DNA from: Campylobacter troglodytis
GTDB taxonomy: Bacteria > Campylobacterota > Campylobacteria > Campylobacterales > Campylobacteraceae
Reading direction: 5' to 3'
Assembly (NCBI RefSeq): GCF_006864425.1
Contig: NZ_QHLI01000027.1
Coordinates: 1 to 35,203 of the forward strand
Length of the DNA: 35,203 bases
Part shown: positions 16,424-24,101 of the stretch, piece after piece
Layout: each line of letters begins with the position of its first letter
Position numbering within the stretch: position 1 is the stretch's first letter
Program-made: the position numbers and the translations under genes
The notes under the pieces: generated by a model
What the model was told of the DNA's origin: nothing
Seen by the model: the letters and a program-made list of their open reading frames with translations, nothing else
Database searches by the model: none

Positions 16424-17727
16424 TAATTTTCCTTAATCAAGGATATTAAATCAAGCACCTTGATATAGTTTTTATCTGCTTCTAAGCTTCTTTTGTGCTT
16501 TAAAATGCTTTGTGCGGTTTCAAGCATAGCACTATAAGCAGCCCTTAAAAGCTGATTGGCATAGACTATGATATTTACCCCTGCTTTTTGTAAATCATCC
16601 TCGCTTAAAGAGGGGTAATTTGTAGGCACGACCATTAAGAATCTTCTTTTTTCAAAGCTATTATAAAGCCTGCAAAACTCTAAAATCTCCTTGCCGTCCT
16701 TTTGACGAGAATGTATCATTATCCCATCAGCACCTGCGTTGATGTATGCTTTGGCTCTATTTATGGCATCATCCATTCCCATTTCCAAAATAAGACTTTC
16801 AATCCTAGCTATTATCATAAAATCATCAGTAAGCTGAGACCTCTTACCAGCTCTTATCTTTTCGCAAAAATTTTCTATGCTATCTTGGCTATGCTTTGCC
16901 TTTTTGCCCTCTAAAAGAGAGTTTTTCTTTAAGCCTATTTTATCTTCAATCACCACAGCACTCACTCCAAGCCTTTCTAGCCTTTTAACCATCATCGCAA
17001 AATGTGGAATTTGTGAGCCTGTGTCTCCATCGTAGATGATGGGCTTTGTGGAGACCTCTAAAATGTCATTGACCGTGCTAATTCTTGAGGTTAAATCCAC
17101 AAATTCAATGTCTGGCTTGCCCTTTGAGCTACTATCCGTTAAGGAGCTTAGCCACATAAAATCAAAGCTTTGATTTATGCCCTCATCATCTTTGAAATTT
17201 GCGTTTTCAACCGCCATAGCACTGAGGCCGCTGTGGGATTCTATGCCTCTTATTATGGGCTTTGTTCTTAGTATTTTTCGCAAAGATGCAAGGCGAATTT
17301 GAGGCAAGATGCCAAGTTCTTTTAAGCTTTTGTTAAGCTTTGTTGAGGAAATATCCTTGGTGTATTGAGGCTCGATTACCTCTCCGCCCCAAGCCTTCAT
17401 CATTTCAATGGCTTGCTTCCTGCCCTTACTCAAAGGTCCTTCTTTCCAGTCATCTCCGTGAACCAAAAAGGAGGGCTTATACTTTAAAAGATTTACCTCA
17501 TATTCTTTTTCGTGCTGAGGCACCACCTCATCAACGCCTTTCAAGCCCTCAACTATAATCTTTCTTTGCGCATAATTCATAAAAGGCACCCTTTTATAGC
17601 TAGCTATGGCCTCATCTGTGTAAAGTCCTACCATAACGTGTCCTAGCTTTGAGGCTTCTTTTATGATGTTTAGGTGTCCGGGGTGAATTAAATCAGCTGC
17701 CATAGGCACATAGACTAGTTTTTTCAT
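16423..17727 (-). CDS. pepM: fused cytidylyltransferase and phosphoenolpyruvate mutase
   Basis: A two-domain enzyme of 434 residues. Residues 1-135 are a nucleotidyltransferase of the glycerol-3-phosphate cytidylyltransferase type, with HPGH at 15-18, a MNYAQRKIIVEGLKGVDEVV block at 50-69 and ISSTK at 126-130. Residues 150-434 are PEP mutase with EDKIGLKKNS at 261-270, the EDKxxxxxNS signature that separates true mutase from isocitrate lyase relatives. PEP mutase makes the C-P bond (PEP to phosphonopyruvate). Related cytidylyltransferases (PntC type) activate 2-aminoethylphosphonate with CTP. Having both in one chain suggests the product is used as a CMP-phosphonate. The ATG follows the radical SAM stop by three bases with AAAGGA as ribosome site. 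Confidence 0.93.
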   Translation of the reverse strand: MKKLVYVPMAADLIHPGHLNIIKEASKLGHVMVGLYTDEAIASYKRVPFMNYAQRKIIVEGLKGVDEVVPQHEKEYEVNLLKYKPSFLVHGDDWKEGPLSKGRKQAIEMMKAWGGEVIEPQYTKDISSTKLNKSLKELGILPQIRLASLRKILRTKPIIRGIESHSGLSAMAVENANFKDDEGINQSFDFMWLSSLTDSSSKGKPDIEFVDLTSRISTVNDILEVSTKPIIYDGDTGSQIPHFAMMVKRLERLGVSAVVIEDKIGLKKNSLLEGKKAKHSQDSIENFCEKIRAGKRSQLTDDFMIIARIESLILEMGMDDAINRAKAYINAGADGIMIHSRQKDGKEILEFCRLYNSFEKRRFLMVVPTNYPSLSEDDLQKAGVNIIVYANQLLRAAYSAMLETAQSILKHKRSLEADKNYIKVLDLISLIKEN

Positions 17728-17730
17728 CTT

Positions 17731-18750
17731 TTATCCTTTAAATAAACAAGTATCACAAAGCTTTGTCTTGCTTAAATCCCCGCTTTTGTGAGCCTGTCTT
17801 AATGCGTTCATACCCTCTGAATGCCAAATTTCATAAATGGAGTTTTTGTAAATATTTCCAACCGCTATGTGCTTGGCTCTATGCGAAGCACAAGGCACAG
17901 CAAGTCCATCTCCGTGTATGAAGATGCTCTCAAAGGGGTAAGAACAGCTTTGTTTGCCTGAGATTGGCGCATCTGAGATGGCATAGCTTCTTTCATCATC
18001 AAAGGGAGAAATAGGCACATATCTTTGAACGGCTACATAATCAACCTTATCCACCCAAAAGCTCTTAAAGGCTTCTAATTCGTGCTTGTTTTTATGCTGT
18101 AATAAAAAGCTCACACGAACTATGGGCAGTTCTTTTCCCATTTTTGCACGCAAATTTAAGAAATTATCTATGTTTTTAATCACCGTTTTATAATCAAGCC
18201 CTATGCGTATGGTTTTATAAGTAGCCTCGCTTATGGCGTCTATGCTAAAATTCATTCTGGTTACATTGGTATTATCAAGTATTCTCTTGCTTTTTTCCTC
18301 TGTCAGCAAGGAAGCGTTTGTGTTAAAATGTATGTCCATAATGCTTGGCTTTTTGCTCATATACTCAAGCCTTTCTATGATGTCTTTATCAAGCAAAGGC
18401 TCGTTGGTTTGAGAAGGTGCAACTGAGGGGCAGCCGTGCTCATCGCACTCATCAACAAGCTTGGTAAAAACCTCAAAGGGCAAATAGCCCTTATAGCCAT
18501 AATCAGCCCTTAAATCAGCGTGCCCATGAACGCACATAGTGCATCTTGCATTGCATTTGAATTGATTTTCAAAGCGCACAAAAAGCGGGAAATCTTGCAT
18601 AATGTGATTTGAAGCAGCCGCCCATTTTGCCCTGTAATCAAGCCATTTTTGCCCAAATTTTTTCACAAAAATAGCATCAATGTCCTTTTTGGAATTATTC
18701 ACCACCCTTCCTGCTGAGGTGGAGGTTTGTTTAATCTCACTTGCCAACAT
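17731..18750 (-). CDS. radical SAM/SPASM-domain protein of the phosphonate cassette
   Basis: A 339-residue protein with the radical SAM cluster CNARCTMC (Cys66, Cys70, Cys73, as CX3CX2C) and a C-terminal SPASM-like region (CSYPFESIFIHGDGLAVPC, GNIYKNSIYEIWHS, then LCDTC) for an extra iron-sulfur cluster. It is the first gene of the cassette with PEP mutase and the decarboxylase. Radical SAM proteins in phosphonate or sugar pathways can do methylation, dehydrogenation or other radical chemistry; which one applies here is unknown. I start it at ATG 18750 because AAGGAG lies five bases before it. A start twelve codons further up (18786) is open but has no ribosome site. Confidence 0.85.
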   Translation of the reverse strand: MLASEIKQTSTSAGRVVNNSKKDIDAIFVKKFGQKWLDYRAKWAAASNHIMQDFPLFVRFENQFKCNARCTMCVHGHADLRADYGYKGYLPFEVFTKLVDECDEHGCPSVAPSQTNEPLLDKDIIERLEYMSKKPSIMDIHFNTNASLLTEEKSKRILDNTNVTRMNFSIDAISEATYKTIRIGLDYKTVIKNIDNFLNLRAKMGKELPIVRVSFLLQHKNKHELEAFKSFWVDKVDYVAVQRYVPISPFDDERSYAISDAPISGKQSCSYPFESIFIHGDGLAVPCASHRAKHIAVGNIYKNSIYEIWHSEGMNALRQAHKSGDLSKTKLCDTCLFKG

Positions 18751-19516
18751 AAAAACTCCTTTGAATTTTTTCTTTGCTAAATTCACAAGAAGCTGTGAAT
18801 TTAAAAAAGAAAAAGGCCTTTGAAATTTGGCTTGAAAATGATTTAACTAAGCTTTGATAGCACTTGTTTGAAAATAATTTCATTGAATTTTTACGGTGCT
18901 TGAAAGTAGGGTGCAAAGTAGGGTGCTTGAATTTGCTTTCTTGCAAAGGCACTTTTGTAAAGGGGTGTTTAAATTTTAAGCAAGGCTTTTTTGCCTTAAA
19001 AGAGGCTAATAAATTCAAGGCTTTGAATTTTTTAAAATTTTTGTGAATTTTTGTGTGAATTTGAGAAAAAATGCGTTTTGTTTTTAATGTGAATAAAAAA
19101 TAAAGAGCTTGTAAAATTTGCTTGTGAATTTGTGCGTGAATTTGAGAAAAATATCTTTTTTCTTTTAAAGAAAATTCACGGCACAACTTTTTTCTATGAA
19201 TTTGTGTGAATTTTTGCGTAAAATTTTGTGTAAAATGAGGCTTTAAGCTATCTTTGCCAAAAAAGTTTTGAATTTCAAAAAAGGTTTTGTCTTTAAGACG
19301 GTGAAATTTTTTTGCCCCTTTTTTGAAACGGTGAAATTCAAGCTGCAACATAGCTTAATCCTATTCTAGCAGCTTGTGCGGTAGTGTTTGTAAGATTATG
19401 ATAGCTTATGCTCAATTTAGGGATTTTTAAAGCTGTGCTTATAAAATAATGCGTAAAGTGAAGGGTTAATTTAGTATTTTTTGTGTTTTTAAAATGAATT
19501 ATGATAAATTCAAGAT
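18751..19516. other. intergenic region rich in GTGAATTT/AAATTCAC words
   Basis: The gap holds a long open minus-strand frame (19351-18737) made of F, K, H, Q and T residues in repeats such as FTQ and QIH. This is the translation of repeated GTGAATTT words, not a protein. Short direct repeats occur (for example GTGCAAAGTAGGGTGCTTGA-type pieces at 18897-18930). The promoter for the phosphonate cassette should lie in this region but I cannot place it. The left part (19336-19516) is discussed with the CT repeat of the next gene. Confidence 0.6.
18756..18761 (-). promoter_or_regulatory. ribosome binding site deciding the radical SAM start
   Basis: AAGGAG on the minus strand is five bases before ATG 18750. 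It argues against the longer reading from 18786. Confidence 0.75.
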
Positions 19517-20209
19517 TTACTCTCTCTCTCTCTCTCGTTTTGCGCCAATTATTCTAATAAAAAAATCATCCTCAGCCTTAAAGGGTGCAAAGCCTCTGTC
19601 TTCTTTGGCAAAAAGAAGCTCATAATCCTTGCTTAAAGCCTCTTTTAAAGCCTTAAAATTTAAAAATCTCCTGTAATGCTCCTCGTAGATAAAGGCATCC
19701 TCTTCAACCCTTGCTCCAAGCTTATACAAGGAGTTTTTATATCCCCTGCATTCTATGGCTAAGATGCCCTTTGGCTTTAAATTTCTTTTTATCCACTCAA
19801 AAAGCCTTTTTTGCTGCATTTCGTTGATAGAGTGCAAGGTAAAGCGTGAATAAACAGCATCAAAACCCTCATCAAAGTCTTTTAAAGCCGTAAAATCTCC
19901 ACTTTCAAAGGCTAAATTTTCTAAATCATACCCCTTTTTTAAAAACTCTATCACATTTTCACATTGATCTATGCCTAAAACCTTAATGCCATTTTTTGCA
20001 AAATACAAACTGTCTCTGCCATTTCCACAACCAAGCTCAACAAGGCTAAACTCAGGCTTTAAAAAGCCTTCTTTGCAAAATCTAGCAAACAAGCTTGGAG
20101 CTTCTTCTTTTAAATGAGTGTTATAATAAGCCTTCCAGTAGCTCTTATCATCTCTTTTTTGTAAAAAATCAAGCCCTTTTTCAAGGGCTTCTTCGTCAAT
20201 TTGCATCAT
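19517..20209 (-). CDS. class I SAM-dependent methyltransferase with a repeat-encoded C-terminus
   Basis: A 230-residue methyltransferase. Motif I is VELGCGNGRD at residues 57-66, with GIDQCENVI near 80, followed by FDAVYSRFTLHSI and LKPKGILAIECRG. It resembles TehB/thiopurine-type small methyltransferases and enzymes near capsule and flagellin loci. The last six residues (RERERE) and the stop are set by a dinucleotide repeat, so length change alters only the tail. In one alternative register the frame stops after about three residues; in the other it continues for about 58 codons to near 19333. The substrate is unknown. It lies between the acyl-transfer module and the phosphonate cassette, on the same strand. 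Confidence 0.8.
   Translation of the reverse strand: MMQIDEEALEKGLDFLQKRDDKSYWKAYYNTHLKEEAPSLFARFCKEGFLKPEFSLVELGCGNGRDSLYFAKNGIKVLGIDQCENVIEFLKKGYDLENLAFESGDFTALKDFDEGFDAVYSRFTLHSINEMQQKRLFEWIKRNLKPKGILAIECRGYKNSLYKLGARVEEDAFIYEEHYRRFLNFKALKEALSKDYELLFAKEDRGFAPFKAEDDFFIRIIGAKRERERE
19520..19536 (-). repeat. dinucleotide repeat (eight AG/CT units) at the 3' end of the methyltransferase gene
   Basis: The coding strand reads 17 bases of alternating G and A, then TAA. Adding or losing units switches between a tail ending RERERE, one with a few extra residues, and one about 58 residues longer. Unlike the other tracts it cannot turn the catalytic domain off. Confidence 0.75.
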
Positions 20210-20534
20210 AAAACTTCTTTCTTAAATTTTGTCAATTATAGCAAAAAACATACCAACTTTACATTTCAAATCAAAAAGAGCATAAATTTTTTTTAAGCCT
20301 AAAAATTTATCAAAAAGCACTGTTTATAAAAGCTTTGTTCTTTTGAGTTTAAAGGGTATTTTGCAAAAGATTCCACAAGTTAAAGATAAATATAAAAATT
20401 CACAGCACGAGTTAAAGGCAAATATAAAAATTCACCCTGTGAATTTTTTAAACTTTTTTGCCAAAAAAGGCAAAGAATGATAAAGCTTTTTTAAAAAGCC
20501 TTTAAACAGCTTTTAAATACCCCTTTGCAAGGCT
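20210..20534. other. intergenic region below the acyl-transfer module
   Basis: No gene is seen. A 22-base word (GTTAAAG, then AAATATAAAAATTCAC) occurs twice at about 20382-20405 and 20412-20434. A hairpin TTTGCC/GGCAAA with a T-rich loop (about 20457-20476) could help terminate the minus-strand transcript from 20535, but no clean U-run follows it. Confidence 0.45.
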
Positions 20535-21323
20535 TCATTTTGAATTTTCTAACAAAGCATTCTCATCTTTTTCAAACACCCTTAAAAACTCGTTTTTATA
20601 CTCTTTTGCCTTGATTAAAACTATGATTTTTCCTGCGAAATTCACGGTTACAAAATTATTTGTGCTTTTTAGCAAATTCCTTTGCTTTGCTATGCTTAAA
20701 ACCGAGTTTTTGTTTAAATTCCTCACAAAATATCTTATGCTTTTTGTGAATTTCTCGCCCTTTTCGTTTATTAAAAGCCCTGAAAAGTCCTTGTAGTAGC
20801 GGTAACTTACTTTTGCTTCTTCTTCTACAAAGTGAGTAAAGGTGTAGCCTAAATCCTGCGTGCCAAAAAGCATTATCTTGCCATCTTCCTTTGTCAAAAT
20901 GTCATACACACAGCCCTTGCCAAAGCAAGAAGCATAGTCTTTTGAAAAGGCTTCTTGCTTAAAACCAGCCACCCCAAAGGAAAAGATAGGCTCATTTGTG
21001 CGAAAAACCCCATTTTGCTTTCTAAAAAATTCGCTCAAAACCCCCATAGTGCTTTTTGAATTAGCCTTATCAAAGGCTAGGTTTTTACAAAAGCTGTAAG
21101 TAAAGGTTGGCATTAAAAGCGTGCCACTTTCTCCCAAAACCTGCCAAAAGCACTGCAAAATAGCACTTAAAAACTCAGCCCTTGGCAAAAGTGGCACTCC
21201 AAAGCCAAAAAGCTCACTATGCACGCAAACCGTGTCGCCTTGTTTTAAGCCACAGTTGTCAAGGCAGGTGATTAAGTCCTCATCATAAAAGATTTTGCCC
21301 TTAAATTCAAGCAAGGCTTTCAT
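20535..21323 (-). CDS. AAC(3)-family N-acyltransferase
   Basis: A 262-residue protein of the aminoglycoside 3-N-acetyltransferase fold. VHSELFGFG near 34-42 matches the family V-H-S-S-x-x-x-G word, MPTFTYSFC near 81-89 is the next conserved block, and THFVEEEAKVSYR near 164-176 aligns with the H-x-x-E region. C. jejuni has relatives (Cj1296/Cj1297) in its flagellin-glycan locus, so a sugar rather than a drug is the likely acceptor. The ATG overlaps the stop of the acyl carrier protein gene (ATGA). That suggests it takes an acyl group from that carrier rather than from CoA; this is inference. Confidence 0.85.
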   Translation of the reverse strand: MKALLEFKGKIFYDEDLITCLDNCGLKQGDTVCVHSELFGFGVPLLPRAEFLSAILQCFWQVLGESGTLLMPTFTYSFCKNLAFDKANSKSTMGVLSEFFRKQNGVFRTNEPIFSFGVAGFKQEAFSKDYASCFGKGCVYDILTKEDGKIMLFGTQDLGYTFTHFVEEEAKVSYRYYKDFSGLLINEKGEKFTKSIRYFVRNLNKNSVLSIAKQRNLLKSTNNFVTVNFAGKIIVLIKAKEYKNEFLRVFEKDENALLENSK

Positions 21324-21544
21324 TTCATAGCCCTTTGTATCATCTTTTTGATAGCCTCAAAGCTTTCAAAGTTTTCAGCCTCGATAAACTCAGCACTCAA
21401 GGGCTTTTTGTAGGTCTTTTCTATCTCAGCCACCAAAGCCATAATGTCAAGTGAGTCGATGATGCCACCACTTAAAAGTCCGCTCATCTCAGGCTTAATG
21501 TCGCTTCGCTCGATTTTGGCGAAAAGCTCGGTAATTTCTTTCAT
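21320..21544 (-). CDS. acyl or aminoacyl carrier protein
   Basis: A 74-residue carrier protein. GIIDSLDIMALVAEIE at 27-42 holds Ser31, the expected phosphopantetheine site in the D-S-L motif. The rest is the usual acidic four-helix type. It overlaps its neighbours by four bases on both sides (formyltransferase upstream, AAC(3)-like downstream), so the three are translated as one unit. The upstream adenylate-forming ligase would load it. A specialised carrier beside the pseudaminic acid genes also exists in C. jejuni (Cj1299, Cj1308). Confidence 0.9.
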   Translation of the reverse strand: MKEITELFAKIERSDIKPEMSGLLSGGIIDSLDIMALVAEIEKTYKKPLSAEFIEAENFESFEAIKKMIQRAMK

Positions 21545-22278
21545 TTTGTGTCCTTTATGTTGATATAAAGCCCATTTTGTAGGCTTATTTTCAAGCCTTT
21601 TTGCGAGATTTCGTAAAAAAGCACCTCAATTTCCTTGCCAAAAAGTTTGATTTTAGGCACTGCCACGCCCTCTCTAAAAGCCCCTATATCAAAGGCTCTT
21701 AAAAAGCGTGAAATTTTTTCTTTTTTCCAAGATAACTCTAAAATAGCGTTGTTTGGCAAGGCTGTGCTTTTGTGAATTTCGCCCTTGCCTTTTTGTTTTG
21801 TGAATTTTTTGGCTTCAAAATTTATCAAAGCCTCTTTAAACGCACTTATAGCGAGTTTATGCTGGGACATAAGCAAGGCTTTGGCTGTGGTGTTTTCATC
21901 GATTTTTATGGCTTTTTGTGCGAGTATGTCGCCTGTGTCTATGTCACTATCCACCAAATGCCAAGAAATGCCACTTTGCAAGTCGCCCTCATAAATCGCC
22001 CAAATGTGAGCATTTACGCCTCTATGCTTTGGCAAAAGGGCGTTGTGATAGTTTATAATGATGTTTTGTTCTACAATTTTGGGCGAAAAAAGATAAAAAT
22101 TGTTTGCACTAATGATGAGAGCGTTTTTTAAATTTGCAAAAAATTCATCAAAAAAGGGCTTTTTTTGCGTGTCAAATTCCATAAATTCAGCCCTTGTTTT
22201 AAAATGCTCGTTTAGCAAAGCCTCGCAAGTCTTTGCTACCTTGCCTTTGCCGATGATTATAAATTTGCTAAAATTCAT
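21541..22278 (-). CDS. formyltransferase-family protein
   Basis: A 245-residue protein of the formyl-tetrahydrofolate-dependent transferase fold. INYHNALLPKHRG at 75-87 carries Asn76 and His78, and VDSDIDTGDIL at 109-119 carries Asp114; these match the Asn-His-Asp triad of methionyl-tRNA formyltransferase and sugar N-formyltransferases. It likely formylates an amine, either a 4-amino sugar or an amino acid held on the carrier protein next door. It lies 33 bases after the adenylate-forming ligase gene and overlaps the carrier gene by four bases. The C-terminal part (about 180-245) is a small domain I do not recognise beyond the family. Confidence 0.85.
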   Translation of the reverse strand: MNFSKFIIIGKGKVAKTCEALLNEHFKTRAEFMEFDTQKKPFFDEFFANLKNALIISANNFYLFSPKIVEQNIIINYHNALLPKHRGVNAHIWAIYEGDLQSGISWHLVDSDIDTGDILAQKAIKIDENTTAKALLMSQHKLAISAFKEALINFEAKKFTKQKGKGEIHKSTALPNNAILELSWKKEKISRFLRAFDIGAFREGVAVPKIKLFGKEIEVLFYEISQKGLKISLQNGLYINIKDTK

Positions 22279-22311
22279 TTTTTGTCCTTTTTTGCTGAAT
22301 TTAGGGCTTTT

Positions 22312-23820
22312 TTAGACAATTTCACTCAAAGCCTTTCTGTCGATTTTTCCATTTGCGTTTAATTTGAATTTATCAATTCTAATAAAAAGAGAGGGCATCA
22401 TATAGCCTAAAATCTTGCTTTTTAAATAGCCCTTTAAATCAAGCTCAAACTCGCTTTCATAAAAGGCTATAATCATCTCATTTTTAAAGATACAAGCTGA
22501 ATTTTTCACCTTTTCGTGGGCATTTAAAAGGCTTTCTAGCTCACCAAGTTCTACCCTGTGTCCCTTGATTTTGATTTGATTATCCACTCTGCCAAAGCAC
22601 AAAAGCTCACCGAATTCATTGTAAGCGACTATGTCGCCCGTTTTGTAAAGTAAATCAAGATAATTTGAATGCAAGGGATTTTGCAAAAAAGCAGACTCTG
22701 TTTTTTCTTTATCCGCATAATATCCCAAAGAAAGCGAAGCCCCACGCACGAAAAGCTCGCCCTTAACGCCAACTTGCCCCTCATCAATGAGCCTTAACTT
22801 CTCATCAAAAACCAAAAGCTCGGTGTTCGCACAAGCCTTGCCTATGGGCAAAATATCTTCGTCCTTAAATTCACGGTCAATCTTATAAAAACAGCACACA
22901 TCGGTAATCTCAGTAGGTCCGTAAAGATTTGCAAAAAGGGTGTTTTTAAGGTGCTTTCTCTAGTAATTTAGCTGTTTGTTAGGCATAATTTCCCCGCAAA
23001 AAAGCACCTTTTTAAGACTTTTTAGCGTGAAATTTGCCAAAGCCTTTGTGTTTGCAAAATAAATCAAAACAGATGGCACCCAAAAAATCATAGAAATTTG
23101 ATGCCTTTGCAAATACTCGCAAATCTTGCTAGGAAAGGCAAAAAGGGCATTTGGCAGGATATGAAGTGTAGCACCAACCTTTATGCTTGAAAAAATATCC
23201 AAAATGGAGTTGTCAAAATAAAAGGGTGCTTGATTTGCCAAAATCTCATTTTCGTTTAACGCAAATTCCTCACACACCCAAAAGCTGTAATCAATCACGC
23301 TTTTATGCGCTATGCTTACGCCCTTTGGTGTGCCTGTGCTACCGCTTGTGAAGAAAACATAGAGTAAATTCGTGTCAATGTGCCTTTGTCTTGCCTTAAA
23401 AAGTGCCTTTAAATTCACGTTAAAATTCTCAAAATCCTCGCAATGCAAGGTGTGAGGGATAGCCTTAAAATGAAAGTTAAGTTCTTTTGAGGTGATGAGA
23501 ATTTGAGGCTTTAAAACGCTAATGATTTTTTCTACTCGCTCAAAGGGCGTTTTTTCGTCCAAAAGTGTGTAAAAATTCCCACTTTTTGCCACGCCCAAAA
23601 AACTCACAAGGCAAGAAATGCCCTTTGGCAAGATGATAAGAACGGGCATTTGCCTTTGTGTTTTTAGTGTGGCTTGAATGCTTAAAATTTTGCTTGCTAA
23701 TTTTTTGCAAAGTTCGTCAAAGTCCTTGTAGCTTATGCCTTTGTCATTTTCTACAAAGGCAGTTTTATTTGGAAATTTTTGCACGGTCTTTTGCAAAAAA
23801 TCATCAATGTGTCTAATCAT
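22312..23820 (-). pseudogene. adenylate-forming (AMP-binding) ligase interrupted by one TAG codon
   Basis: The gene reads 502 sense and stop codons in a single frame. Only TAG at 22962-22960 breaks it, in the context KQLNY-stop-RKHLKN then LFANLYGPTE. Family relatives have Trp here, so TGG to TAG is the likely change. Around it all core motifs are intact: FFTSGSTGTPKG (A3), LYGPTE (A5), YKTGD (A7/A8) and NGKIDRKAL (A10). It resembles DltA-like and amino-acid activating enzymes such as Cj1307. It would load an amino acid onto the carrier protein at 21320. Without suppression the N-terminal 286 residues are made alone. A second ATG at 22899 could start the C-terminal part, but it would lack the core. 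Confidence 0.8.
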
Positions 23821-24101
23821 TTTTAGCCTTTTTGTGAATTTTTTGTGAAAATTTGCATTGCCTTACAAAGTGTAGCCTTATACGCTGTGAATTTTTTAAG
23901 AAATTCACACAAGCTTTGTCATTTTTAGCCTTTTTGTAAAAAAGGCGAAGAATCCACAAATTCACGGTTTGTGTGAATTTTTTGGCTATTTTTAAATGTT
24001 TTGAATTTTTTGACTTTGGTGTGAATTTTTTTAACAATTTGCTAAAAAAATTCATGCATTTTTCAAAAACTTCACAAAACTTGCCACCTTTTTTCAAAAA
24101 A
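23821..24101. other. intergenic gap with repeated AAATTCAC words
   Basis: No gene is supported. An open minus-strand frame (24115-23813) consists of FTQ/NSK/KKF-type low-complexity repeats from GTGAATTTTTT words and is rejected. A ribosome site and promoter for the ligase gene may lie here but none is clear. Confidence 0.55.

Noticed and set aside
18737-19351. A 204-codon minus-strand frame upstream of the radical SAM gene
   Set aside because: It is a translation of repeated GTGAATTT words (FTQ, QIH, KIH patterns) and overlaps the start of the radical SAM gene.
20535-21323. Aminoglycoside resistance gene
   Set aside because: The AAC(3) fold is clear, but the gene overlaps a carrier-protein gene in a flagellin-glycan locus, and C. 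jejuni has similar non-resistance proteins there.
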